This document shows positions 10,934 through 19,432 of a DNA stretch of 64,000 nt, piece by piece. The DNA lies in assembly GCF_020621385.1 (NCBI RefSeq), contig NZ_JAESVA010000009.1, positions 1-64,000 of the forward strand, in the 5' to 3' direction. This DNA comes from Acidisoma cellulosilyticum (lineage in GTDB: Bacteria > Pseudomonadota > Alphaproteobacteria > Acetobacterales > Acetobacteraceae). A model generated the notes under the pieces. It was not told the origin of the DNA and made no database searches. It saw nothing but the letters and a program-made list of their open reading frames with translations. Positions within the stretch are counted from its first letter, which is position 1, and each line of letters starts with the position of its first letter. A program made the translations under genes and the position numbers.

Positions 10934-12629
10934 TCCAAGAAAGCGGTCCGCGAAGAAGGCGGAGCCTGAAGCGGCTCCGACCTTTCGCGGGAAGATCGAA
11001 TGCGTGACAAGGGAGCGCGTCACCGGATGGGTGCATGACGCGCTCTCTGGCCAGTCCTGCGTCACGCTGCTGATCACGGCCAATGACAAGCTGCTGGCCC
11101 GTGTCCTGGCGGATCGGCCGAGACTGGACGTCCGGGATGCCGGGATCGGCGACGGTCGTTGCGGTTTTGATCTGGAGATCAAGGGGTTATCGCCCTTCGA
11201 AACCCATGTCATCGCCGTGCAGCGTGAAAGCGACATGGCCCATGTGGATTGCTCGCCGGTATTGCTGGAGCCGGTCAGTCAGTTCGACGCGGCTTTTCGC
11301 GCGCAATGCGCTGCCTTGCTCCGCGATGCGCCGGACGATGCGGGATTGACCGAACGCATCGATTTCCTCGCCGAGCAGGCGGAGGCGCTGATGCAGCAGC
11401 GCGCGCATCGCCGCAGTCGCCCCGTGGAACGCACGGCCCTGCGGCAGGTCAAATGGCGCTGGACAGGGTCAGGGCCGCAGGCCGGCGCAATGCGCCCGGA
11501 CCAATTATTGCCCCGAGCCCTGGTGATCGACGAGACTTTGCCGGTGCTGTCCCGCGACGCCGGGTCGAATGCCGTGCTGTCACATATGCGCTCGCTCCAG
11601 CGTCTTGGGTTCGAGGTCAATTTCGTGGCCACCGACATGGCGCGCGATACCACGGGCGTGCTGGATGATGCCGGTATCATCGGGTGTCATGCGCCCTGGC
11701 ATGGCTCCGTCGAGGAGGTATTGCGGCGCGAACACGGCAGCTTCGACCTTGTCTATCTGCACCGGGCGACGGTCGCGGCCTCCTATCTCGGTCTGGTCCG
11801 CCGGGAACAGCCCAGGGCCAGGGTCGTCTATAGCGTCGCCGACCTGCACCATCTGCGGTTCGCGCGGCAAGCGAGAGCCGAGGAACGCCCGGAAATGATG
11901 GCATTGGCGCGGCGGTTTCAGCTTGTGGAACTGCGCGCGGCGGCGGCGGTTGATGCGGTGATCACGCATTCAAGCCATGAAGCGGCGGTGTTGCGTCAGC
12001 ATGTGGATAGGGCGCAGATCCATGTCATCCCCTGGGCGGTTGCGCAGCAGCCGACAGAGGTGCCGTTCTCCGCCCGTCATGGGCTGGCTTTCATCGGTCA
12101 TTACGGTCATGCTCCGAATCTCGAAGCCGCGCGCTGGCTGGTCGACGAAATCATGCCGCGGATACATGCCAGCGACCCCGGTATTCCTTGTCTGCTCGCC
12201 GGCAGCAATATGCCGGATGATTTGCGGCGCGCGCGGCCGGGTGTGGAGGTGATCGGCCAGGTCGATTCCTTGTCCGCGGTCTTTGACCGCGTGCGGCTGA
12301 CGGTCGCACCGATGCTGTATGGCGCTGGGATCAAAGGCAAAGTGCTTGAGAGCCTGGCCTGGGGCGTGCCCTGTTCCTGCACACCGGTCGCGGCGGAAGG
12401 CCTGGACCTGCCGCCGAGCCTGGACTCCCTGGTATCGGTGGGTGTGGAGAATATCGCGGCCAATGCGATCCGGCTGCATCAGGACGAGGCGTTCAACCGC
12501 GCCTGTCGGGAGGCCGGGCTTTCCTACACGGCCGCGACCCTGTCGGAAGCGCGGATCGATGCCCTGATGCGCGACGCGGCTGGCCTGCCCACGGATCGCG
12601 CGACCGCGCTCGGCGCAGATCCCGGGTAA
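10926..12629 (+). CDS. Family 4/1-type glycosyltransferase with N-terminal GW-like module
   Basis: 567 residues from a TTG that overlaps the adhesin stop by 8 bases, suggesting translational coupling; no strong ribosome binding site is visible. Residues 20-118 form a module (VTGWVHDALSG...GIGDGRCGFDLEI) homologous to the last 95 residues of the adhesin. Residues 190 onward are a GT-B glycosyltransferase: LVIDETLPVLSRDAGSN at the start of the first Rossmann lobe and APMLYGAGIKGKVLESLAW near residue 465 in the sugar-nucleotide lobe, typical of Glyco_trans_1_4. It probably adds sugars to the neighbouring surface protein or a polysaccharide in the cytoplasm; the acceptor is unknown. Confidence 0.85.
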   Translation: MPSPRKRSAKKAEPEAAPTFRGKIECVTRERVTGWVHDALSGQSCVTLLITANDKLLARVLADRPRLDVRDAGIGDGRCGFDLEIKGLSPFETHVIAVQRESDMAHVDCSPVLLEPVSQFDAAFRAQCAALLRDAPDDAGLTERIDFLAEQAEALMQQRAHRRSRPVERTALRQVKWRWTGSGPQAGAMRPDQLLPRALVIDETLPVLSRDAGSNAVLSHMRSLQRLGFEVNFVATDMARDTTGVLDDAGIIGCHAPWHGSVEEVLRREHGSFDLVYLHRATVAASYLGLVRREQPRARVVYSVADLHHLRFARQARAEERPEMMALARRFQLVELRAAAAVDAVITHSSHEAAVLRQHVDRAQIHVIPWAVAQQPTEVPFSARHGLAFIGHYGHAPNLEAARWLVDEIMPRIHASDPGIPCLLAGSNMPDDLRRARPGVEVIGQVDSLSAVFDRVRLTVAPMLYGAGIKGKVLESLAWGVPCSCTPVAAEGLDLPPSLDSLVSVGVENIAANAIRLHQDEAFNRACREAGLSYTAATLSEARIDALMRDAAGLPTDRATALGADPG

Positions 12630-12645
12630 GCCCGCCAGCGCGCGG

Positions 12646-13725
12646 TTACGCCGATGCCGCCAGTTTGCCGAGGGCAGCGACATTGCGGGCCAGACGCTCA
12701 TCCCCCGGGCTGAGCGATAGGGCGTCCTGCGCATGTTTCAGTGCCGTCGCGTGCTGCCCGAGCCGAGAGGCGGCAAAACTCGCGAGATCATGGGGGTGAG
12801 CGCTGGCAGCGCGGGGATCGTTGAAGGCGGCCGTTGGGCCTTTCTTGATCGCAAGGGCCTTGGCCGCGGCGGCGTAACACGCGGCCCAGTCGCCGGTTTC
12901 GTACAGCATATCGGCCAATTGCACCCAGGCCTCGCGCCGCTCCGGCGCGGTCTGCGTCGCTCGTCTCAGCCATTCGAGGGCATGGGCCCTGTCACCGACG
13001 GCGGCTCGGCACCGGGCCAGATAGCCCATAACCGCGCTGTTCTGTTCCTTCCAGGTCGCCGACGGCAATGCCAGGTAGCGCCGGGCCTCCTGCTCGGCGC
13101 CGGTCCAGTCTCGGTAGAAGATACGTTCGCGCGTCAGATAAAAGGCGTTGCGCGCGCTATGCGGTTCTTCCGCTGCTGCCACCTCCAGCAAATCCAGATA
13201 TTGGCCGCGCGACTTGGACGAGTCCGGCCAGTGATCCACGCGCAAATTTTTGAAATAGACGTGAACCTCCTCCAGGCGATCCGGGAAAAGGGCTTCGTGG
13301 CAGGCATGGCGCCACAGGTAGCCTTGCCTTGCGTGGCAGCGATCCGTCCAATACTCAACACCGGGCGAGCCATCGGCCTGATGCGACCAGGCATAGAGAT
13401 AATGCCCGCGCGTGGCGCCAGGTCGCCATTCCTTGTCAAAATGCTCCCGCCAACCGTCGCTCAGCCGTTCGTCGAGGTCGAGCGCCAGACAGATGTCGAT
13501 ATCGGCTGGCAACAGGGCCAGGGCGGCATTGCGGGCGGTGTCGAAACGCCAGGGCCGGATCATGATCGGCACCACGGTCGCGCCGCCGGCGCGCAAAGCC
13601 TCCACCGTGCCGTCGGTACTGCCGGTGTCCGCCACGAAAACAAAATCCGCGCCCTGACAGGTTTTCAGAAAGCCATCGACGTGTTTCGCCTCGTTCTTTG
13701 CGATGGCATAGATCGCGATACGCAT
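12646..13725 (-). CDS. Family 2 glycosyltransferase with TPR-like C-terminus
   Basis: 359 residues. I chose the ATG at 13,725 because the protein there reads MRIAIYAIAKNEAKHVDGF, a typical GT2 start, with GGAG eight bases upstream; the longer frame runs into the divergent neighbour. Residues 1-150 are GT-A: KNEA at 10-13, VADTGSTDGT at 31-40 and the metal-binding LDLDE at 82-86. Residues 200-359 carry tetratricopeptide-like helices (ALEWLRRATQTAPERREAW). This layout matches SunS-like or tetratricopeptide GT2 proteins that glycosylate peptides or lipids. It converges on the preceding glycosyltransferase with only a 16-bp gap. Confidence 0.85.
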   Translation of the reverse strand: MRIAIYAIAKNEAKHVDGFLKTCQGADFVFVADTGSTDGTVEALRAGGATVVPIMIRPWRFDTARNAALALLPADIDICLALDLDERLSDGWREHFDKEWRPGATRGHYLYAWSHQADGSPGVEYWTDRCHARQGYLWRHACHEALFPDRLEEVHVYFKNLRVDHWPDSSKSRGQYLDLLEVAAAEEPHSARNAFYLTRERIFYRDWTGAEQEARRYLALPSATWKEQNSAVMGYLARCRAAVGDRAHALEWLRRATQTAPERREAWVQLADMLYETGDWAACYAAAAKALAIKKGPTAAFNDPRAASAHPHDLASFAASRLGQHATALKHAQDALSLSPGDERLARNVAALGKLAASA

Positions 13726-13824
13726 TGCTCCATTCGGCCTTCGCGCTAATGTAACGGTCTCGACACAAGCGGCATTATCTGACCGCTCGGCCGACGGTGC
13801 CGGACTGACAGGTGGTAAGCAAGC

Positions 13825-15165
13825 GTGACTTTCCTTTTGACCTATCACGGAACGCTGCTTTGTCGGGACGGGGCGAAGCTGGTGCATCGATCTGTGGACA
13901 ATCGCGCCGGCGTTTCGCCGGTTCGCCTGGACCTGCCCTGGGAGCGTGTGCGGAGTGATTTCGATCGCAATCTTCGGGCGAAACCCGCCGAAATCCGTTC
14001 GACGGTTCCCTTCGGGGACCTCGCCGGATTCACCTTGCATATCGAGCCTGACCGCCGCTCCGTCCTGCTATCGCAAGGCGACCGTTACCTCTCGGCTCAG
14101 CTCAACGGGAGCATGCTGACCGACCGCGAACAGGCGGCCGGGTGGGAGCGGTTTGTGCCCGTGCAAATGGAGGAATTGGATCGGCTGCTATCGCTCCGCG
14201 CACACGACTGGGTGCTGTCCACGTCTTCGCGCAGGATTCCGGCGCGGTCTGTGAGACTGTCGACGCAACATGGTTTGTGGTTCGATGAGCATCACTTCGA
14301 CCTCCGCTATCAGCTTCCTTTGCTGGGCGAGCACGAAGGGCGGCAACTGACCTTGCTGCGCGATAGCTGGCGCATCGCGAAGGCGCGGGCGTTCAAACCG
14401 CTCATTTGCTACAGCGCCGTCGGCAATCCGCTGATCTTCGAGCAGCTTGTCCTCAGTTTGACGTCGCTGCTGCGCTGGGGCCGGTACAAGGGTGACATCC
14501 ATCTTGCCACGGACCGAAACCCTGCCGAGCTGCTGAACCTTGTTCCCGAACTGGACCCAAGTCGCGTCTCGTTCAAGCACCTCACCTATACGGATCGCAT
14601 CGGGGCGATGACGGCGCGGTATTCTCTCATGGACTGGCCCGAACTGGCCGCGTTTCAGCCCCTACTCATCGTCGATACCGATATTATTTTCGACGCCGAT
14701 ATCGAGCCGCTTCTGACCCACATCGTCCTGTCGGATCGGATTGTCGTGCCTGCCGAGGAATTTTCCCCGCGCCGCAGCGCCGAATCGGTCGGTGCCAAGC
14801 TTTTCAGCGGGGACTATTTCGATCCCGGGGCGAGGTTTGGCTTCAATTCAGGATCGATCGGCTTGCCCAATTTGCATCGCCACGGCGACCATCTGCAGCT
14901 TATTCGCCGGATCATCGGCAATAGAAGCGACGTGTTCGGGCGCGGCCATTTCACTTGGGTGGATCAGCCGATCGCCAATTACGTGGCCGAACTGGTCGGT
15001 GGCTTCGAGACCTCTCACATGGGTCAGTATGTCCGGTGGGGCGGGGCCGGCATGGGTGTCGCAGGACGCTGTGGCCTGGTTCATTTCTGGAAGCCGCGGG
15101 GACCGGCGGAGAAGCTGCGCGCGATGAAAGACTATGTACGCGCGCTCGATCAGTTAGGCGGCTGA
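13825..15165 (+). CDS. GT-A type glycosyltransferase-like protein with fascin-like N-terminal module
   Basis: 446 residues from GTG at 13,825, with AGGTGG about 11 bases upstream. Residues 190-446 look like a nucleotide-diphospho-sugar transferase: FEQLVLSLTSLLRWG, then LLIVDTDIIFDADI with the DxD motif at D284-T-D286, and a conserved FGFNSGSIGLPN segment. Residues 1-190 contain a YHGTLL...LVHRS start and a motif SVLLSQGDRYLSAQ...GWERFVPV that resembles a fascin/beta-trefoil repeat and is shared with the convergent glycosyltransferase at 15,150. The last 16 bases overlap that gene. The sugar and acceptor cannot be told from sequence. Confidence 0.75.
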   Translation: MTFLLTYHGTLLCRDGAKLVHRSVDNRAGVSPVRLDLPWERVRSDFDRNLRAKPAEIRSTVPFGDLAGFTLHIEPDRRSVLLSQGDRYLSAQLNGSMLTDREQAAGWERFVPVQMEELDRLLSLRAHDWVLSTSSRRIPARSVRLSTQHGLWFDEHHFDLRYQLPLLGEHEGRQLTLLRDSWRIAKARAFKPLICYSAVGNPLIFEQLVLSLTSLLRWGRYKGDIHLATDRNPAELLNLVPELDPSRVSFKHLTYTDRIGAMTARYSLMDWPELAAFQPLLIVDTDIIFDADIEPLLTHIVLSDRIVVPAEEFSPRRSAESVGAKLFSGDYFDPGARFGFNSGSIGLPNLHRHGDHLQLIRRIIGNRSDVFGRGHFTWVDQPIANYVAELVGGFETSHMGQYVRWGGAGMGVAGRCGLVHFWKPRGPAEKLRAMKDYVRALDQLGG

Positions 15166-16514
15166 GCCTTTTGGTCGGTCAGTCGGCTGATCAGTTGACG
15201 CCAGGCTTGGAGACAGCTGGGCCAGTTATAGACCGCCCGCGCATAGTCCTGAGCGGCCAATGCCATGGACGGTCGGCCACCCCATGGGTTGCGGAATTCT
15301 TCCGCCAATTCGCGGGCGAAGTCCGTGACGCGCGCCTCGCGATCGTTCCCCGTGGCGTAAAGATGCGCGAAGCCGGCAGTCGTTTCCGGTAGCGCGGCCC
15401 GTGACGTCGCGATAACCCGCACGCCGGCGCCCATCGCTTCCATGACGGCGATGCAGGCGGTTTCGTCGAATGTCGCAGGATAAGTCAGGAAATGCATATC
15501 GCGGAGTGCCGCGCGTATTTCGGCATTCGGCCTGATGCCGTGATAGATCACCCCTGGCAGGCGGCGCGCATGGGCAAAGATGGACTGGTAGGACGCATCG
15601 GAAAAGCGTTGACCCCATAGGCGAAAGCTCGACCAGATATGCAGTTCCGCATCGCCAGGGTCGAGACGTTCCCAGGCATCCAGCAGGATCGAAAGACCGC
15701 GATCTGGCGCGCTGGTATAGGCGCAGCGCCACCGCCATGGCTTTTCTGTCGGCCAGGGCCTTATCGGCCCGTCGATATCGGTCGCATTATGGATGACGTG
15801 GCAGCGTTCGGCCGGCAAGGTTGGGAATCTGCCCAGGAACCGTTTGCACTGCCAGTGAGATACGAAAACGAACGCCGCGACGTGGCGGGTCATTTGCGCA
15901 TCGGCACACCAGCGAAAATTGTCGCTCGCGTCATTATGCAGCCATATGACCAGCGGTCGGTCATCAAGCCGATCAAGGTCCGGCCGGTGAGGTTGAAGGT
16001 TGATCGCGTCCAGATCCTGGCCGAGCCGCTGCGACAATCCGTGCTGCATCAACTGCGTGCCACCCATCGTGGCCGCCGGTCGCCATAGCTGATAGGCCAG
16101 CAGGCCGGGTCTGGCCGCCTCGAAGATTTCCCATGACAAGCGATGCGGCGCCGCGAATAGGAGTTCCGAGGTTTTTCCGGCGCTGAGATAGAGCCGCCCT
16201 TCGCGCAAAGCGACATTGTCCGGCCCCGGCATGGCTTCGATCGTGACGCCGTCTATGATGGTGCTCTGCGCTGGGTCGCACAGGGCCGCGACAATCGCCT
16301 CGGGCGCGCGAAGCTTGCTGGACTCATCGTGCAAATGCACAAGTCGCCAGCCCAGATCCGGATGCTTGGCGATGACAAGATTTTTAGGCGCCAGATCGGC
16401 TTCCGCCTGGGCAAAGCCGGCGCCATCGGCGCTGCGATGGGCGAGCATACCATTATGCGTGCGAAGATATCGTGGATCGCGCCATCCGGTGCGTAAAACA
16501 GCGTATTCTGTCAT
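15150..16514 (-). CDS. Family 4 glycosyltransferase with fascin-like N-terminal module
   Basis: 454 residues from ATG at 16,514. The C-terminal 270 residues are a GT-B retaining transferase: FVFVSHWQCKRFL and HVIHNATDIDG in the N-lobe, YTSAPDRGLSILLDAW and the EX7E-like TFDETACIAVMEAMGAGV segment in the C-lobe. The first 170 residues carry the module seen in the convergent gene at 13,825 (THNGML...HRS near the start, and VALREGRLYLSA...WEIF). The pair overlaps tail to tail by 16 bases. The locus probably serves surface polysaccharide or adhesin decoration, as three other glycosyltransferases adjoin it. Confidence 0.85.
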   Translation of the reverse strand: MTEYAVLRTGWRDPRYLRTHNGMLAHRSADGAGFAQAEADLAPKNLVIAKHPDLGWRLVHLHDESSKLRAPEAIVAALCDPAQSTIIDGVTIEAMPGPDNVALREGRLYLSAGKTSELLFAAPHRLSWEIFEAARPGLLAYQLWRPAATMGGTQLMQHGLSQRLGQDLDAINLQPHRPDLDRLDDRPLVIWLHNDASDNFRWCADAQMTRHVAAFVFVSHWQCKRFLGRFPTLPAERCHVIHNATDIDGPIRPWPTEKPWRWRCAYTSAPDRGLSILLDAWERLDPGDAELHIWSSFRLWGQRFSDASYQSIFAHARRLPGVIYHGIRPNAEIRAALRDMHFLTYPATFDETACIAVMEAMGAGVRVIATSRAALPETTAGFAHLYATGNDREARVTDFARELAEEFRNPWGGRPSMALAAQDYARAVYNWPSCLQAWRQLISRLTDQKAQPPN

Positions 16515-16649
16515 CTATTCACCGTGCGGTGGTCCAGCCCCGGAATTCCCAAGCTTTGATCCTAGACTGCATTTCTCAGATGCAACAGATGCAACAGATG
16601 CGTCAGGCTTGCGCTCCGATTCCGGCCTGGCTGCGGCCATCTGCCGCGC

Positions 16650-17453
16650 CTAAACCCTCTCGATCAGCGCCCGGGCCGCTGCCGGGTTGCGGACCTTGTG
16701 CCCGCTGATGACAAACAGATAGACATCGCGGGCGATGCCGTCTGACTTGGCCTCACCGGCATATTGCAGGTCCTTCGGCCTGTCTCCCGCCGCCCATTGC
16801 TTCGCCCGTTGCGCCCAAAGGTCGAGGTTCTTCTTTGCATAGCCGAGCGGTTCGGACTCCGCCGTGCCCATGATGCGGGCATAGACGAAAGGCGCGGTGA
16901 CGTCAGCGATTTGCGGAAATTCCGAATCCCCCGCGACCACCGCGGCAATGCCGTATTCGCGCAGCATGGCGGTGAAGTCAGGATTGCGGAAACTCTCGTG
17001 CCGCACCTCTACCACATGGCGGATGGCGCGGCCCTCCACGCTTTTGGGCAGCAGCTTCAGAAAGGCTTCGAAATCGACGGGATCGAAGCTTTTCGTCGCC
17101 ATGAATTGCCAGTTGATCGGTCCAAGCTTGTCGCGCAACTCCAGCAAGCCGCTGGTCAGAAAACGTTCGACCGACTGGCCGGCTTCGGCCAGCACGCGCC
17201 GGTTGGTGCAATAGCGAGACGCCTTGAGGGAAAAGACGAATGTCTCCGGCGTCTCATCATGCCATTTGCGGAAGCTCTCAGGCTTTTGCGAACCGTAATA
17301 GGTGCCGTTGACCTCGATCGCGGTCAATTGGCTGGCGGCATATTCCAGCTCGCGCTTCTGTGGCAGTTTTTCCGGGTAGAAGGCGCCGCGCCATGGCTCA
17401 TAAGTCCAGCCGCCGATGCCGATCCGGATCTTGCCACTCTCTGCCTTGGCCAT
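16650..17453 (-). CDS. DUF72 (YecE-like) protein
   Basis: 267 residues if it starts at ATG 17,453, where GGGAG sits seven bases upstream; a GTG six bases earlier lies too close to that site. The protein shows the DUF72 hallmarks: IRIGIGGWTYEPWRGAFYP at the start, AIEVNGTYYGSQ, FVFSLKASRYCTNRR and a HVVEVRHESF strand, consistent with a TIM-barrel fold. The biochemical role of the family is not established. It is a stand-alone gene upstream of an intergenic aldo/keto reductase remnant. Confidence 0.9.
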   Translation of the reverse strand: MAKAESGKIRIGIGGWTYEPWRGAFYPEKLPQKRELEYAASQLTAIEVNGTYYGSQKPESFRKWHDETPETFVFSLKASRYCTNRRVLAEAGQSVERFLTSGLLELRDKLGPINWQFMATKSFDPVDFEAFLKLLPKSVEGRAIRHVVEVRHESFRNPDFTAMLREYGIAAVVAGDSEFPQIADVTAPFVYARIMGTAESEPLGYAKKNLDLWAQRAKQWAAGDRPKDLQYAGEAKSDGIARDVYLFVISGHKVRNPAAARALIERV

Positions 17454-17474
17454 GGTCACGCTCCCTGCCTTGGG

Positions 17475-17560
17475 TTATTCGAATCCGGTGACGGGATGCG
17501 GCACATAGGCTGCTTCCAGCCGTGCGATCTCGCCCCTGGTCAATGTAACATCGATTGCGT
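17475..17560 (-). pseudogene. C-terminal remnant of an aldo/keto reductase
   Basis: Between the DUF72 gene and LysR, the minus strand reads DAIDVTLTRGEIARLEAAYV and then PHPVTGFE before a TAA at 17,475-17,477. The LTxxEIAxLEAxYVPHPVxGF pattern is the typical C-terminus of one aldo/keto reductase group. No start or upstream domain exists: the frame runs backward into the 3' end of the LysR gene in another phase. It looks like the leftover end of a deleted gene. The family assignment comes from memory of the C-terminal motif only. Confidence 0.6.
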
Positions 17561-17571
17561 CGCCGTCATCG

Positions 17572-18462
17572 TCACCGTGCGAATTTAAGATCGCCGATCC
17601 GGGAGACGATCGCTTTCAGGAGCGGTGAGGTATTGGCTTCGTGATAGCCGAGCGAGAGGTCGATCGTGGGTGCCACGCCCGCCAGCGGCCGGCTGACGAC
17701 CTTGGGCGGCAGCAGGTTGCGCGCATAAAGCGGCATCAGCGCGATACCGCGGGTCGAGGCGACGAGGGTCATGGCCATCGACAGGTTGTCGACACAATGA
17801 TGCGGCGTGAGGTCGATGCCGATCTTGGCGCCATAAGCGTCCGTCACCGATCGCAGCGCAGGAGACGTGTCACGCGGAACGCCGACGATTTCTTCACGGG
17901 CGATATCCTGAGGCGTGATCGCATCCTTCGCCGTCAGGCGGTGGTCCGCCGGCATCAGCACGATCAGTGGTTCGTCGATCAACTGTTCGAAGATCAGCCC
18001 CGGCTTGTTGCGCTCGTGCCGCAGAAAAGCAAGGTCGATCTTGCCGCGCATCAACCCGTCCGCCAGTTCGGGGGATGGCAGGCTGAGAAGGACGACCTCG
18101 GTGCTGGGCAGTTCATCGCGCATGATCGCCATCACCGCCTGCAGCCATTCGAACTCATAGCCCGTCAGGAAGCCGAGGACGAAGGATGCCTTGGCGGCGG
18201 CCGCCGCGCGCCGCGTTGCCCCGATGGCCCCTTCGATCTGAAGCAGAACGAGGCGGGCATGGTCCAGAAACACATGTCCGGCCGGGGTCAGTGCAATGCC
18301 CTTGGCGGTGCGGATCATCAGGGCGCAGCCGAGTTCGGTTTCAAGGTCCCGCATCTGCCGGCTCAGCGATGGCTGGGCGGTGTGCAACCGCTTCTCGGCG
18401 GCGACCGTCAGGCTGCCTTCCTCGGCGACGGCGATGAAGTAGCGAAGATGGCGCAGATCCAT
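17572..18462 (-). CDS. LysR family transcriptional regulator
   Basis: 296 residues from MDLRHLRYFIAVAEEGSLT; an in-frame ATG seven codons upstream (18,483), with AGGG before it, is an alternative start. The winged helix-turn-helix covers residues 1-60 (AAEKRLHTAQPSLSRQMRDLE). The periplasmic-binding-like effector domain follows (FVLGFLTGYEFEWLQAVMAI, LIVLMPADHRL). It is divergent from the SDR gene at 18,647 across about 165 bp, so it probably controls the SDR and glutathione transferase pair. The effector is unknown. Confidence 0.9.
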   Translation of the reverse strand: MDLRHLRYFIAVAEEGSLTVAAEKRLHTAQPSLSRQMRDLETELGCALMIRTAKGIALTPAGHVFLDHARLVLLQIEGAIGATRRAAAAAKASFVLGFLTGYEFEWLQAVMAIMRDELPSTEVVLLSLPSPELADGLMRGKIDLAFLRHERNKPGLIFEQLIDEPLIVLMPADHRLTAKDAITPQDIAREEIVGVPRDTSPALRSVTDAYGAKIGIDLTPHHCVDNLSMAMTLVASTRGIALMPLYARNLLPPKVVSRPLAGVAPTIDLSLGYHEANTSPLLKAIVSRIGDLKFAR

Positions 18463-18646
18463 GATTCCATACTTTAAAGGCATGGGACCCTAGAAACAAA
18501 GTCTTTTTCGCCGGCGCGGCGCGCGACTAATTCTGCGCCAACGGCCGCGATATCCAGCCCGGTCCCAGTCAGAAGGCGCCTATTGCAGGGCTGCTGACCA
18601 GACGGATCAGGCATGGAACCGCGAGCGCCGCAGGAAAGGAATAGCC

Positions 18647-19393
18647 ATGAATACCCCCGTCGTTTTGATTACCGGCGCGCTGACCGGCATAGCGCGCGCC
18701 ACCGCTGTCGCCTTCGCCAGGCAGGGCGCGAAGCTCGTCGTTTCCGGCCGTCATGATGACGCCGGCGCGGCGCTCGTCGCCGAACTGCGTGGCGTAGGCG
18801 CGGAAGCCGAATTTGTCCGCGCCGATGTCCGGCATGAGGCGGATGTCCGTGCACTGATCGATGCAACCGTCACGCGCTTCGGCCGGCTCGATATCGCCGT
18901 GAATGCGGCTGGCACCGAGGGCAAGCCGGGTCCGGCTGTGGAGCAGACGCCCGAAAGCTATGCGGCCACCTTCGATACCAATGTCCTTGGCACCATCCTC
19001 AGCATGAAGCACGAAATTCGCGTCATGCAGGCGCAGGGCGCGGGTAGCATCGTCAATATCTCCTCGACCTTCGGTCATCAGGGCGGGGCCGGTGCCTCGA
19101 TCTATGCGGCGAGCAAGCATGCGGTGGAGGGGTTGACCAAGTCGGTAGCGCTTGAGGTCGGCAGCTTCGGCATTCGCGTGAATGCGGTCGCACCCGGACC
19201 GGTTCAGACCGCCATGCTGGATCGTTTCACCGGTGGCGCGGAAGGCAAGGCCTATCTTGCCAGCCTCAATGCACAGAAGCGGATCGGCGAACCGGACGAG
19301 ATTGCGCGCGCAATCATCTATATCGGTTCGCATGGGGCGAGCTTCGTCACGGGTCATATCCTGACCATCGACGGCGGCAAGTCGGCCGGCTGA
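18647..19393 (+). CDS. SDR family NAD(P)-dependent oxidoreductase
   Basis: 248 residues; GGAAAGGAA precedes the ATG. This is a classical short-chain dehydrogenase: cofactor loop TGALTGIA (9-16, with Ala in place of the last Gly of TGxxxGIG), NAAG near 88, catalytic Ser139/140, Tyr153 and Lys157 (IYAASK), and the PGPVQTAML segment after the active site. It lies divergent from the LysR gene and 40 bp before a glutathione transferase, so the two enzymes are probably co-expressed. The substrate is not apparent. Confidence 0.9.
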   Translation: MNTPVVLITGALTGIARATAVAFARQGAKLVVSGRHDDAGAALVAELRGVGAEAEFVRADVRHEADVRALIDATVTRFGRLDIAVNAAGTEGKPGPAVEQTPESYAATFDTNVLGTILSMKHEIRVMQAQGAGSIVNISSTFGHQGGAGASIYAASKHAVEGLTKSVALEVGSFGIRVNAVAPGPVQTAMLDRFTGGAEGKAYLASLNAQKRIGEPDEIARAIIYIGSHGASFVTGHILTIDGGKSAG

Positions 19394-19432
19394 GAGCCTG
19401 ACCCTATTTCTTCATATGTTAAAGGTGATGTC

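Noticed and set aside
16574-16603. Three tandem CAGATGCAA units upstream of the glycosyltransferase at 15,150
   Set aside because: Too short and without symmetry or a second occurrence; probably chance.
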